Assembly: GCF_020515625.1 (NCBI RefSeq)
Contig: NZ_JAIWPJ010000001.1
Span: forward strand, 1,612,001-1,676,000
Reading direction: 5' to 3'
Origin: Natrinema amylolyticum
GTDB taxonomy: Archaea; Halobacteriota; Halobacteria; Halobacteriales; Natrialbaceae
Length of the DNA: 64,000 nt
Both the position numbers and the translations under genes were made by a program. Position 1 is the stretch's first letter. Every line of letters starts with the position of its first letter. Shown piece by piece: positions 1 through 9,476 of this stretch. The notes beneath the pieces were generated by a model, which did no database searches, was not told where the DNA came from, and saw nothing but the letters and a program-made list of their open reading frames with translations.

Positions 1-331
1 GATGATCACGTACTGAGTCATATCCGGAACGTTTGTAATGCGGGTTAAAGTGGGTTGCTATCTCGTCTATTTTGCCGGACGTGGACGTATGGCACTACGA
101 TCGTAAACTGACGGCCGAATATATTCACCAGAATATATCCAATTCAGCTATTTCGGCACCAATTCTCGAGAGAGCAAGGTTTGCTGCCATCTCTGACGAG
201 CGCTCGCCCCGTCATCTGCGGTCGCCCTACTCGAACGGAGCGGTGACGGAAACCGAGATGGAGCGGTCGGTCGCCGGGGCCTAACAGTGTTGTCCGAACG
301 GCTCTTTAGGGCCCCTTCCTAAGACGAGACC
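1..331. other. Gene-free leader region with a short AT-rich palindrome
   Basis: I see no convincing gene here. A 70-codon open frame at 72-284 starts with TTG and lacks the acidic haloarchaeal composition. The stretch near 110-145 is AT-rich and holds a perfect 10-bp palindrome GAATATATTC (117-126), followed five bases later by a related GAATATATCC. The sequence CTCTTTAGG near 302-310 sits about 27 bases before the next start codon and may be its TATA-like box. Confidence 0.5.
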
Positions 332-883
332 ATGAAACTCCGTCAGAACGCGAAACACTTCGCCTATCGGAAGTCCCTCGAGACACCGGGGATTCGATCG
401 GTCGCCAAGTCGGGGCTCGTCAGGCTGCACACCAAGATCTTCACCGGCAAGGCCGACCCGGCCCACGCCGAGGAGCGGAAGGACCACCTCGACGCCCTCT
501 TCGACGCGACGATGGACGCCTACCTGCGCGCGCTCCAGGAGGGCTACTCCGAGGCCGAAGCCCGAGAGATCACGCACATTCAGGCCAACTTCGACTTCTA
601 CAACCACGGCTGGACCGAGATGATGGAGTTCCCCGCTGACGAACTCGAGGCCCATTATGATCGCTACGGTGAGTTCTTCGGACGCTGGGACGTGACGATC
701 GACGAGCCGCTGGGTCAGTTCGAACCGCCGGAGGGGCTCCCCGAGGCTCCGTCGACGCCCGAGCGGCTCGAGGACCCCGAACACCCCCACGCCGAAGGCG
801 GATTCGCGGACGACGTCTACGTCGAAACCGACGACGGCGAACTGGTCGTCGGCGGTCGCGACTCGGCGAACGCCGATTCGTGA
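332..883 (+). CDS. DUF6149 family haloarchaeal protein
   Basis: A 183-residue soluble acidic protein whose sequence I recognise as the DUF6149 family of haloarchaea; its function is unknown. It begins with a basic stretch (KLRQNAKHFAYRKSLETPG), continues with an all-helical-looking region rich in Glu and His that contains HIQANFDFYNHGWTEMMEFP around residues 91-110, and ends in a Pro/Asp/Glu-rich tail. No signal peptide or membrane segment is visible. The ATG start fits a leaderless transcript from a TATA-like box about 27 bases upstream. It is a single gene, about 200 bases before the MFS gene on the same strand. Naming is from memory of the family and moderately sure. Confidence 0.75.
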   Translation: MKLRQNAKHFAYRKSLETPGIRSVAKSGLVRLHTKIFTGKADPAHAEERKDHLDALFDATMDAYLRALQEGYSEAEAREITHIQANFDFYNHGWTEMMEFPADELEAHYDRYGEFFGRWDVTIDEPLGQFEPPEGLPEAPSTPERLEDPEHPHAEGGFADDVYVETDDGELVVGGRDSANADS

Positions 884-1086
884 GGTCGTCGGCGATCGAC
901 GGAGTCTGAGGACGGCTGAGGAACGAACCGGCCGACGTTTCGAAGGCCGTCAGCGTCGCGGACGAGCGCGACCGTCGGACGGACGCCAGCCTGACGAGGG
1001 TCGGTTCGACTCTTCGCGTCTTGAGGACGGGTACCGCCGGTTCCCAAGCGGCTAAGTGCGCGGAGGGTCCGCGTTCGGGTAACGCA

Positions 1087-2364
1087 ATGGGGCTGAACGC
1101 GAACGATCGCTCGATCGCGGGGTTTACCATGGCGGGCCACGCGCTCGTCCACTGGTTCGAAACCTCGATCCCGATCTTTCTGGTCGTCTGGCTGACCGAG
1201 TTCGACGTGGGCGTCTCGCTGTTCGGGATCGTGGTCGCGCTCGGCTACGCCCCCTTCGGACTGGGGGCGCTCCCGGGCGGCATTCTCGCTGATCGGTACG
1301 GCACCAAGCGGCTCGTGGTGGGCTGTCTCGTCGGCATGTCGCTGTCCTTTCTCGTCCTCTCGCTCGCGACCTCCATCTATACCATCGCCCTCGGCCTGAT
1401 CCTGTGGGGCGTCGCCGCCAGCGTCTACCACCCCGCCGGTCTCGCGCTCATCAGCACCGGCGTCGAGGAACGCGGCACCGTCTTCGCCTGGCACGGCATC
1501 GCCGGCAACGCCGGCATCGCGCTCGGTCCCTTCGTCGCCGCGACGCTCCTGATCTTCCTCGAGTGGTCGCTCGTCGCGGCGCTGCTCGCCGTTCCGGGCG
1601 TCCTCGCCGTGCTCTACGGGCTCAGTGCGGAGTTCGATCCGACCGCGGCGGTCGCGGCGGACGCCGACGCCGGTCCCGACGAGGCGCTATCGGCGTCGGG
1701 ACTGCTCGGGGACTCGCGGACGCTGTTCGCGAGCGCGTTCGCCGTCGTTTTCATCCTCGTCACCTTCGAGGGGCTCTACTACCGGGGCACGCTGACCTAC
1801 CTCCCCGAGATCCTCCACGGACTGCCGGCGACGGACGGCCTGGCACTGCCGGCCAGCCTCGAGGGGATCGAGCCGGCCGACTACATTTACGTCGGCCTGT
1901 TGGTCGTCGGGATGGCGGGTCAGTACGCCGGCGGAAAGCTGACCGGGCGGGTCTCGCCGGCCCGCGGACTCGGGGCGATCTTCGCCGTTCTGGCCGTCCT
2001 CGCGCTCGCGTTCGTTCCGGTGACGGCGACGGGAGCGGGACTGGCACCGCTCGTCGCGCTCTGTGCCGCCCTCGGCTTTTTCCTCTTCGCTATCCAGCCG
2101 TTCTACCAGAACGCCGTCGCGATCTACACGCCGCCGGACGTCCGCGGTCTCTCCTACGGCTATACCTATCTCGCGGAGTTCGGGATCGGGTCGGTGAGCA
2201 TCGCGCTCGGCGGGTTCGTCCTCGGCGAACTCTCTCGGACGGCGTTTTTCGCGATGATCGCCGGGTTCGCGGCCGTCGGGGGCCTGCTCGCGGGCGCGTT
2301 GCTGGTCGGCGGCGATCGGTTCACCGGGACCGACGACGCGCTCGAGGCGAACGCGGACGACTGA
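1087..2364 (+). CDS. MFS transporter, fosmidomycin-resistance-like
   Basis: A 425-residue integral membrane protein of the major facilitator superfamily with about 12 predicted membrane helices. The loop 2-3 signature is visible as GGILADRYGTKRL around residues 64-76, and the N-terminal half resembles the Fsr/YfnC subgroup of drug exporters (AASVYHPAGLALIS). The central loop, around residues 183-200, is acidic. The ATG at 1087 was preferred over an upstream TTG at 1021 because the first 22 codons of the longer form are low-quality and the first helix follows properly from here. The substrate cannot be inferred: multidrug or fosmidomycin-type export is the closest analogy, but sugar or organic acid transport is also possible. 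It is convergent with the binding-protein gene downstream. Confidence 0.8.
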   Translation: MGLNANDRSIAGFTMAGHALVHWFETSIPIFLVVWLTEFDVGVSLFGIVVALGYAPFGLGALPGGILADRYGTKRLVVGCLVGMSLSFLVLSLATSIYTIALGLILWGVAASVYHPAGLALISTGVEERGTVFAWHGIAGNAGIALGPFVAATLLIFLEWSLVAALLAVPGVLAVLYGLSAEFDPTAAVAADADAGPDEALSASGLLGDSRTLFASAFAVVFILVTFEGLYYRGTLTYLPEILHGLPATDGLALPASLEGIEPADYIYVGLLVVGMAGQYAGGKLTGRVSPARGLGAIFAVLAVLALAFVPVTATGAGLAPLVALCAALGFFLFAIQPFYQNAVAIYTPPDVRGLSYGYTYLAEFGIGSVSIALGGFVLGELSRTAFFAMIAGFAAVGGLLAGALLVGGDRFTGTDDALEANADD

Positions 2365-2639
2365 GGCGTCGATCCGCGGACGATCGAGCGCTCGCAGCGG
2401 CGACCCGCTCCTCTCCGGCGACGATGCCACCCCGCTGGGACCATCGCTCGCCTACTGGAGTTCCCGTACGGGGTCGGATGTAGCGTGCCGGTCGCGATCG
2501 GCGGCTCGTGACCACCGTATCCTGACCGCTGTCCGACGAGAGATGTTCGACAGAAGAGTCCCTCAACTGAACCGAGTCGTCTGCGGGTTGCGTCGGGCGA
2601 ATTCGATCGGCATCAGTCTGCGAGACGCGCGGCGTTCTC

Positions 2640-4010
2640 CTACTCGTCGCCGTAATTGCCGAGGGAACACTCCGCTGCCGGACCGCTGTCGCAGTCGTAG
2701 CTCACCTGATCGCTGGAGACGAGCTCTTCGATTTCGTAGAAGACGCCCTCTCGTTGCTCCGACTCCGGCAGTCCCTCGACGACGGGGACCGGGCGCTGGG
2801 CCTGGTGGTCGCAGGCGCGCATCGTCTCCTGTCCCATTCCGATATCGTACTCGTGGTCCTCGAGTTCGCGGATGACGTGTGGCGGATAGAACGTCCCCGC
2901 GCGTTCGGCGGCAGCGGCGTACTGGAGCGTTTGCGCGTACGCGAGATGTGCCGTACCGGACGGAAGACGCCCGTTGTACTCGGTCTGGAACGCCTCCGTG
3001 AACGAGTTCGACAGGTCGCTTTCGATCTGTGCGTCCCACGCGACCGTTCCGTAAACTCCGTCGATCGCGCTGCCGGCGGCCTGGGCCATCGGTCGGTTGT
3101 AGAGGGGAACGACGAGTTCGGCCTCCTCGTCTATCCCCATCTCGACCGCCTGTGTGAGAGAGTTCGCGCCGTCGAGTCCGTAATGGTTCAGGAAGATGAC
3201 GTCCGCTCCGGAATCGAGCGCGTCCTCGAGATACGAGGAGTAATCCTTCGTTCCGAGCGGCGTCGGAACGCTATCGATCTGTGACCAGCCCTCGTCCTCG
3301 AAGGCCGACTTCATCGAGGCCTGCTGGGTCTGTCCCCAGGAGTAGTCCGCATACAGTTGATAGAAGGAAAGGTCGCTGCCGTAGTCGTCCGTAACGATCG
3401 GTGCGAGCGCCTGTCCCGACATGTAGGCGTTGAACACTTCGCGGAAGCCGTAGCGGACGCAGTCCTTGCCGGTCGTATCGTTGGAGTGGGTGAGTGCGCA
3501 CATATAGAGCACCTTCTCCTCCTGTGCGACCTGCTGCTGTGAGATCGCGGTCGCGCTCGAGGAACCACCGCTGAACATGATGACCTCTTCCTGATTGATC
3601 AGACGGCGAGCGGACTTCGCGGCAGCGGACTCGTTCGTCTCCGTATTGCCGATTGCGTAGCCGACCTCCTTGCCGAGCAGTCCGTCGCCCGAGAGGTCGT
3701 CGAAGCCGTCGACCCAGCCGCCGCCCTCGTTGAGGTGTTTCACCGCGAGTTTGTAGGCGCGCAGTTCGTCTTCCCCCTCCGAAGAGTATGCTCCCGACCG
3801 CGGCACGTTGAATCCGAACTTAACGATATCGCCAGTAACAGGGTACGTACCGAGAGCGGGATATTCGCTTTCGATCTCGCTCGCGGTCTCGGAGTTAAAT
3901 CGATCGAGACAGCCGGCCAATCCGACACCGCCGATACCAACACCCGCCTTGAGCAGCGTTCGTCGACTCGGCACGGTGTTTTGCGAACTCGGGACGTTTC
4001 TCTGAGGCAC
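2640..4010 (-). CDS. ABC-type substrate-binding lipoprotein (Leu/Ile/Val or urea/amide type), Tat-exported
   Basis: A 456-residue lipoprotein of the type 1 periplasmic-binding fold used for branched-chain amino acids, urea and short amides. The N-terminus carries a twin-arginine signal (SRRTLLKAG, residues 15-23) and a lipobox ending LAGC at residues 31-34, so the mature protein would be anchored at the outer membrane face by a lipid on Cys34. The family core follows from about residue 60. No permease or ATPase gene is adjacent. Its only close partner is the divergent chemotaxis transducer 204 bases away, which suggests a chemosensory binding protein like BasB or CosB of Halobacterium (inference). 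The start is GTG, about 27 bases from a strong TATA box at 4030-4040, consistent with leaderless transcription. Confidence 0.85.
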   Translation of the reverse strand: MPQRNVPSSQNTVPSRRTLLKAGVGIGGVGLAGCLDRFNSETASEIESEYPALGTYPVTGDIVKFGFNVPRSGAYSSEGEDELRAYKLAVKHLNEGGGWVDGFDDLSGDGLLGKEVGYAIGNTETNESAAAKSARRLINQEEVIMFSGGSSSATAISQQQVAQEEKVLYMCALTHSNDTTGKDCVRYGFREVFNAYMSGQALAPIVTDDYGSDLSFYQLYADYSWGQTQQASMKSAFEDEGWSQIDSVPTPLGTKDYSSYLEDALDSGADVIFLNHYGLDGANSLTQAVEMGIDEEAELVVPLYNRPMAQAAGSAIDGVYGTVAWDAQIESDLSNSFTEAFQTEYNGRLPSGTAHLAYAQTLQYAAAAERAGTFYPPHVIRELEDHEYDIGMGQETMRACDHQAQRPVPVVEGLPESEQREGVFYEIEELVSSDQVSYDCDSGPAAECSLGNYGDE

Positions 4011-4029
4011 AGTCGTCGTTGTTTGACAA

Positions 4030-4040
4030 ATTATATAACA
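4030..4040 (-). promoter_or_regulatory. TATA box of the binding-protein gene
   Basis: On the minus strand the sequence reads TGTTATATAAT, centred about 25-27 bases before the GTG start codon at 4010. This is the normal haloarchaeal spacing for a transcript that begins at or near the start codon. The surrounding 200 bases are markedly more AT-rich than the genes on either side. Confidence 0.7.
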
Positions 4041-4184
4041 GTTTTGGCCATTTCAATAAGTAACTGTGTATCTAATTATTACTGAATGACAAATATCTAA
4101 ATTTCAAACAATACGGAAGATTGGAAGCAGAGGGCGAGAAGTAATCAATGTATCGGATTTAGCGAGTGTCTTCGTGGCCGGACG

Positions 4185-4193
4185 TTTTATATA
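4185..4193 (+). promoter_or_regulatory. TATA box of the transducer gene
   Basis: TTTTATATA lies about 26 bases before the ATG at 4215, so the transcript is expected to be leaderless or nearly so. With the opposite TATA box at 4030-4040 it makes a 204-bp divergent promoter region that could allow co-regulation of the two genes. Confidence 0.7.
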
Positions 4194-4214
4194 GAAACAA
4201 TCTATTTACAGACT

Positions 4215-7193
4215 ATGTTTCGGCCGATACGGAAATTAGTCCCGAATTTTATTCGAAAGAGGTATGCGCTAAAATTCGCCATAGCGCTCCTCGCGATCGG
4301 ATTGATCGTCGGTGGAATCGGTACGTTCGCAACCGGAGAGATCACGGCACAGACCGAAAACAGCGTCAATTCGGAGTATGAATCGCTCGCTTCGTCCGAA
4401 GCGAAAACGATCTCGCGGTGGCAGGAGCGCAACGAAATGGCCACGCGCAGTACATCGACGTCCGAGGTGTTACGCAGCGATGATAGTTCGGAAGTGACAT
4501 TATTCCTACAAAACAAACAATCCGAACTGTTCGGCGACGTCCACGCAACCCACGTGATCGATCACGACACCGAGAACAAACGGGTCGTCGGCAGTACGAC
4601 GATGAAAAGCGACGTGAGCTTCCAGGACGAGGAACGAAACTGGCTCGACGACGTCGAGACCAATCAGGTGAGTGAGGTGCACGTCTCGGACGTCTACGAC
4701 GTCGGCGGGACACCAGTCGTCGGGTTCGTGAGCCCGATCGGCGGCGGGGAGAATCGAATGCTCGTTCTCGAGGTCCGCGTCTCGGACATTGCGAGCGACT
4801 TCCAAGGCGGTGACCGCATCGACAGCGGATTCACGATGGTCGTCAACACCGAGGGCACGGTCGCCTTCGACGAGCGCAACGAACGAGTGCTCACCGAATA
4901 CGGCGACGACGCGGCCATGGAACCGGTCCGACTGGGCGAAGAGCTCCGCGGATCGATGGACTCGTTCGAACAGGAGGCGGGCGTCGTCCAGATGTCCGCC
5001 ACGCCGTCGGTCATCGACGAACCGTACACGGTCGGCTACGCGCCGATCGAAGGCACGAACTGGGTCGTCGTGACCCACGCGCCGACGTCCGACGTCTACG
5101 GCTTCGTCCAGACCGTCCGCGACTTCGGGTATATCGCCACGTTCGCCGGGGTCGCCGCAATCGTCCTCATCGGTGCAGTGCTCGGTCGAAACACCGCGAG
5201 GGCGATCGATCGACTCACGGGCAAGACGAAACAGATGGAGGAGGGGAACCTCGAGGTCGATCTCAGTTCCTCCCGTATCGACAGCATCGGACAGTTGTAC
5301 GACGGCTTCGCCTCGATGCGCGATTCGCTGAAGACTCAGATTCACGAGGCGGAATCCGCTCGCATGGAGGCCGAACAGGCCCGGAAGGAGACCGAACGCA
5401 TCAATCATAATCTGGAGCAGAAGGCCGCCGAATACTGTGCGGTCATGGGTGACGCCGCCGACGGCGACCTCACCGCCCGCGCGGACGTCGAAAGCGAGAA
5501 CGAGACGATGCGACAGATCGGCGAGGACTTCAACGAGATGCTCAGCGAGATCGAGCAGACCATCGCCGAGCTCAACCGGTTCGCGACCGACGTCGCGACC
5601 GCCTCCGAGCAGGTGACCGCCTCGAGCGAGGAGGTCCGATCCGCCTCCCAACAGGTCACCGAGTCGATTCAGGAGATTTCGGACGGTGCGGACCGACAGA
5701 ACGAGTCGCTCCAGTCGGTCAACCAGGAGATGAGCGGCCTCTCGACGACGACCGAGGAGATCGCCGCCTCCTCGAACGAGGTGGCCGATATCGCCGAACG
5801 GACCGTCGACACGGGACACGAAGGGCAGGAAGCCGCCCAAGCGGCGATCACTGCGATGGACGATATCGAAGGCGAGGCCGGCGACGCCGTCGCCGAGATC
5901 CGCCGGCTCGAGGAAGAGGTCCAGCAGATCGACGAGCTGATCAACACGATTTCCGAGATCGCCCGCCAGACCAACATGCTGGCACTGAACGCCAACATCG
6001 AGGCCTCCCGATCCGCGGGCGGCAGCGACGACGAAGGGTTCTCCGTCGTCGCGAAGGAGGTCAAGGCGCTCTCCGAGGACGTCGCCGAGGCGGCCGACGA
6101 GGCCGAAGACCGGCTCGAGGCGATCCGCGAGCGGACCGAAAAGTCGGCCGCCGAGGTCGAAGGCACGAGTTCCGACATCGAACACGCCAGCGAGCAGGTC
6201 GAGGACGCGGTCAACGCACTCGAAGAGATCGCCGAACTCGCACAGGAGACCAACGTGGGCGTTCAGGAGATCTCCGCGGCGACCGAAGAGCAGGCGGCCT
6301 CCACGCAGGAGGTCGTCGCGATGGTCGACGACGCGGCGACGATCTCCGAGGAGACGACCTCGGAAGCCGAGAACGTCGCCGCCGCGGCCGAAGAGCAGAC
6401 GACCGCACTGACCGAGGTCACGAAGTCCGCCTCGAGCCTCTCCGAACAGGCGTCACAGCTCTCCGAAGCGCTCGATCGGTTCGACACCGACATCGACCGC
6501 GCGGACGTCGACTTCGAATCGACGTTCGACGTGGACGCGGAACTGGACGCGCCCGCAGCGAACGCCGACGTCGACGTCGACGCGGCCGGCGACGAATCGA
6601 CCGCGCAGGGCCAGGGGATCACCTTCGATGCCGATGTCGGAGACGAGGAGGGCGACTCCGACGAGGCCCTCACGTTCGACGACGCGGACGAGGACGCCGT
6701 CGAACTCGAGGACGGCGCGGATACGGACGACGCCACTACCGAGCGGTCGACGGATACCGCGCTCGAGGGCGAGCCGTCCGAGGCCGAGACACCGTCCGAC
6801 GGCTCGATCGACCGTGCCGACGACGGACCGGCAACCGGCAGCGATGCCGACGGTGACGACGCGACCGAGGAAATCGGTGCGGAAGAGATCCTCGGAATCG
6901 ACGAGAGCGGAGCCGACGACGCCGACGGGGTCGACGTGACCGAGTCGGCCGAACCGACCGATCCGCTCGCTGACATCGACACCGACGCGGGCGACACGGA
7001 CGAAGCGGTCGCCACGCCGCTCGAGCCGGTCGACGACGGCGACGGTGCAGAGAGCGCCGAGACCGAGTCGGACGCCGACGACGACCTCGCGACCGACGAG
7101 TCGACCGATGACGATCTCGACGTCGGCGACGACGACGGGGACGAATCCGACAGCGACGACGTGTTCACGTTCGGCGCGACGGACGACGAGTAA
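4215..7193 (+). CDS. Methyl-accepting chemotaxis transducer (Htr) with long acidic C-terminal tail
   Basis: A 992-residue membrane transducer. A first membrane helix lies near residues 18-40 and a second near 301-323, enclosing an extracellular sensor domain of about 260 residues (Cache-like by layout). HAMP follows at about 325-380. The cytoplasmic signalling hairpin is clear, with its tip near residues 580-600 (IARQTNMLALNANIEAS), flanked by long coiled coils containing Glu-rich methylation regions. After about residue 770 there is a tail of over 200 residues that is almost entirely Asp, Glu, Ala, Ser and Thr. It should report to CheA/CheW, which are not in this window. Divergent pairing with a binding lipoprotein points to indirect sensing of that protein's ligand (inference from BasB/BasT and CosB/CosT). 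Confidence 0.9.
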   Translation: MFRPIRKLVPNFIRKRYALKFAIALLAIGLIVGGIGTFATGEITAQTENSVNSEYESLASSEAKTISRWQERNEMATRSTSTSEVLRSDDSSEVTLFLQNKQSELFGDVHATHVIDHDTENKRVVGSTTMKSDVSFQDEERNWLDDVETNQVSEVHVSDVYDVGGTPVVGFVSPIGGGENRMLVLEVRVSDIASDFQGGDRIDSGFTMVVNTEGTVAFDERNERVLTEYGDDAAMEPVRLGEELRGSMDSFEQEAGVVQMSATPSVIDEPYTVGYAPIEGTNWVVVTHAPTSDVYGFVQTVRDFGYIATFAGVAAIVLIGAVLGRNTARAIDRLTGKTKQMEEGNLEVDLSSSRIDSIGQLYDGFASMRDSLKTQIHEAESARMEAEQARKETERINHNLEQKAAEYCAVMGDAADGDLTARADVESENETMRQIGEDFNEMLSEIEQTIAELNRFATDVATASEQVTASSEEVRSASQQVTESIQEISDGADRQNESLQSVNQEMSGLSTTTEEIAASSNEVADIAERTVDTGHEGQEAAQAAITAMDDIEGEAGDAVAEIRRLEEEVQQIDELINTISEIARQTNMLALNANIEASRSAGGSDDEGFSVVAKEVKALSEDVAEAADEAEDRLEAIRERTEKSAAEVEGTSSDIEHASEQVEDAVNALEEIAELAQETNVGVQEISAATEEQAASTQEVVAMVDDAATISEETTSEAENVAAAAEEQTTALTEVTKSASSLSEQASQLSEALDRFDTDIDRADVDFESTFDVDAELDAPAANADVDVDAAGDESTAQGQGITFDADVGDEEGDSDEALTFDDADEDAVELEDGADTDDATTERSTDTALEGEPSEAETPSDGSIDRADDGPATGSDADGDDATEEIGAEEILGIDESGADDADGVDVTESAEPTDPLADIDTDAGDTDEAVATPLEPVDDGDGAESAETESDADDDLATDESTDDDLDVGDDDGDESDSDDVFTFGATDDE

Positions 7194-7339
7194 TCCCGCG
7201 ACCGCGTTCGACCGGCGAATATCGCTGCGCTCGCCTCGAGTCGAAGCGCGGCGCGGTCGGCCGACGTGTCCGCGGCGCGGCCGGCATATCAGCGGTGTCG
7301 TTCGCTACCTTTTTGACTGCCGTCTGGAAAGGAATCGGC

Positions 7340-8227
7340 ATGCTCACCGTGCGGGCACCCGCGACGAGTGCGAACCTCGGGAGTGGCTTCGATGTCTTCG
7401 GCGTCGCTCTCGGGACGCCCGCCGACGTCGTCCGAGTCGAACGCGCGCCCGAGACGAGGATTACGGTCACCGGTGCCGGCAGCGAGTACATCCCGGAAGA
7501 CCCGAAGAAGAACACCGTCGGCGCGGTCGCGGAGGCGCTCGACGCTCCGGCGCGCATCCGGATCGACAAGGGCGTTCGGCCGTCCTCGGGGCTGGGATCG
7601 TCGGCCGCGAGCGCGGCCGCCGCCGCCGTCGCGCTGAACGAACTCTACGATCGGGGGCGCTCTCGCGAGGAACTCGTCCCCGTGGCCGCCGAGGGCGAGG
7701 CGCTCGTCTCCGGGGAAGCACACGCGGACAACGTTGCGCCCTCCCTGCTCGGCGGCTTCACCGTCGTCACCGACGACGACGTCACGCAGGTGGACGCGTC
7801 CGTCCCCGTCGTCGCCTGCCTGCCGGAAATTTCCGTGTCCACGCGCGACGCGCGCGGCGTCGTTCCCGACTCGGCCACCATGGACGACGTCGTCGACACC
7901 GTCGGCAACGCCGCGACGCTGACCGTCGGCATGACGCGAGACGATCCCGATCTCGTCGGTCGAGGGATGAACGACGCGATCGTCACACCCGAACGGACCA
8001 AGCTGATCCACGGCTACGAACGGGTTCGCGAGGCCGCCCTCGAGGCGGGCGCGACCGGCGTCACCGTCAGCGGTGCCGGCCCGGGAATCCTCGCGGTCTG
8101 TCACCGCCGCGACCAGCGGGCGATCGCCTCGGCGATGGTCGACGCCTTCGACGCGGCCGGCGTCGAGAGTCGGGCCTACCAGACCGCCGTCGGGCAGGGT
8201 GCGACGCTGTACCGAGACGACTCGTAG
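7340..8227 (+). CDS. thrB: Homoserine kinase
   Basis: A 295-residue GHMP-family kinase that phosphorylates homoserine in threonine biosynthesis (EC 2.7.1.39). Diagnostic segments are the N-terminal APATSANLGSGFDVFGVALG (residues 6-25), the ATP-loop GHMP motif RPSSGLGSSAASAAAAAV near residues 80-97, and the C-terminal TVSGAGPGILAV. The ATG at 7340 was chosen over one 15 codons upstream because the family begins a few residues before the PATSANLG motif. The length is normal. It is seven bases from the next gene on the same strand, so the two are probably cotranscribed. Other threonine genes are not in the window. Confidence 0.92.
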   Translation: MLTVRAPATSANLGSGFDVFGVALGTPADVVRVERAPETRITVTGAGSEYIPEDPKKNTVGAVAEALDAPARIRIDKGVRPSSGLGSSAASAAAAAVALNELYDRGRSREELVPVAAEGEALVSGEAHADNVAPSLLGGFTVVTDDDVTQVDASVPVVACLPEISVSTRDARGVVPDSATMDDVVDTVGNAATLTVGMTRDDPDLVGRGMNDAIVTPERTKLIHGYERVREAALEAGATGVTVSGAGPGILAVCHRRDQRAIASAMVDAFDAAGVESRAYQTAVGQGATLYRDDS

Positions 8228-8233
8228 CCGCGG

Positions 8234-8596
8234 ATGGGAACGAGAACCGACGGCGCCCTCGCACTGATCGCGCTCGCCGCGTTCCTGGGTCTCGTCGTCC
8301 TCGCCGATGTGTCGCTCTCACTGCGTTTCCTGCTCGTCGGCGGTATCGCGACGATCACCTTCGAACTGCTCGCCGCTCGAGACCCGTCGCTCGTTCGGTA
8401 CTACTGGGAACGACGGCCCGTCCAACTCGCGTCGCTCGCGCTGGCGATCGGCGGAGCCGCCGTCGGCGCTCGAACCGCGCCGGTCCCGGTACTGTCGCTG
8501 TGCTGTGGTGCGACGATAACCTATCTGGTCTTTCTCGCGCTCCTCCGAACGGGTATTATTCCGCCGCTCGAGACGTGGTGGGAGTCGGACGCGTAA
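8234..8596 (+). CDS. Small membrane protein of unknown function
   Basis: A 120-residue hydrophobic protein with four likely membrane helices, roughly residues 7-24, 28-46, 62-80 and 85-104, and a short charged C-terminus. I do not recognise the family. It begins six bases after the homoserine kinase stop and is probably in the same transcript. The product's function cannot be inferred from the pairing. Codon use and composition match the neighbours, which supports it being a real gene. Confidence 0.7.
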   Translation: MGTRTDGALALIALAAFLGLVVLADVSLSLRFLLVGGIATITFELLAARDPSLVRYYWERRPVQLASLALAIGGAAVGARTAPVPVLSLCCGATITYLVFLALLRTGIIPPLETWWESDA

Positions 8597-8606
8597 CGGT
8601 GGCGGC

Positions 8607-9383
8607 TCACTTCGAGCGCGCGGCCGTCTTCCAGCGGCGCCCGTAGATCCGCGGGAGAGCGTCGACTTTCGCGTGTCGAACGGTGGCCGGGACGGTCGAC
8701 ACTCTCGTGGAAACGCTGTCCGGGAGCGGACCGTACGGCACCGACGAGACGGCAGTCGGATTTTTCGAGACCGGTTTCCGACCGGCGTAGCCGGGACCGC
8801 GCCCGGTCGACTCGTACAGTTTCTCGAACGTGGAATGGGCCTCGACGACGCCCTTTCGTGCAGTTCGAGCGGCCTCCTTCGCTTCTTGCTGAAGCGCCGC
8901 GTTCGTCGCCTCCGGCGTCACGTCGTCGACGAACCGGCGGATCTCGGCTGCCGCCTCGGAGTCGCCGGACGTTTCGAACGCGTCGGGGCTGACGACGTCC
9001 TCGAGTTCCGTCCGGAGCTGTCGCAGCTCTCGCAGGAAATCGGCGATATCGACGGTGTTCCAGAGTTCTCGCAGCTCGATGACGTCCCCGATCGTACTGA
9101 GATCCACTGCCAGGTCCGGATCCCGATCGCGCATCGCGTTCGGGAGTTCGTCTAGCCGGACGAGACCCGGTAGCTCCGACACGTCGACGGCGGCCGGCAA
9201 CCGCTCGAGATCCGTCGTCTCGAGGAGGTCCTCGACTTCCGCGACGACGTCCAGGAGTTCCGTTATCACCGCCCGCCTCTCGTCCGATCCGTCGGCTGCG
9301 GCTTCGCGGAGCAACCGCTCGGTTCCATCCGTGATTCGGGCGACGAACTGCTCGGCACTGGTCGGAGACGTGTCCCGGCTCAT
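8607..9383 (-). CDS. Conserved haloarchaeal protein of unknown function
   Basis: A 258-residue soluble protein, not recognised. The first two thirds are acidic and look mostly helical, with heptad-like Leu/Ile spacing (VAEVEDLLETTDLERLPAAV and ELRELWNTVDIADFLRELRQ). The last 60 residues are basic and Pro/Ser/Gly-rich, ending in RIYGRRWKTAARSK, which is unusual for this acidic proteome and might bind nucleic acid or membrane lipid (speculative). It is convergent with the upstream membrane gene and stands alone on its strand, about 90 bases before the start side of pdxS. No signal peptide or transmembrane segment is visible. Confidence 0.7.
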   Translation of the reverse strand: MSRDTSPTSAEQFVARITDGTERLLREAAADGSDERRAVITELLDVVAEVEDLLETTDLERLPAAVDVSELPGLVRLDELPNAMRDRDPDLAVDLSTIGDVIELRELWNTVDIADFLRELRQLRTELEDVVSPDAFETSGDSEAAAEIRRFVDDVTPEATNAALQQEAKEAARTARKGVVEAHSTFEKLYESTGRGPGYAGRKPVSKNPTAVSSVPYGPLPDSVSTRVSTVPATVRHAKVDALPRIYGRRWKTAARSK

Positions 9384-9476
9384 GGAGCCAGTACGTCGTA
9401 TACGGAGAAAATGAGCGTGCTTGCCTGTCAGTCGCAGTTCCGGAGCGTCAGCGAACGGAAACGGGTCCTGCGTCAG

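Noticed and set aside
72-284. 70-codon open frame near the window start
   Set aside because: It starts with TTG, has no acidic haloarchaeal composition, covers AT-rich promoter-like DNA and resembles no family I know.
6263-7168. Long Ser/Val-rich frame on the minus strand under the transducer tail
   Set aside because: It is the reverse-strand image of the GAC/GAG-rich acidic tail, which gives repeated Ser and Val codons. It has no start context or family features.
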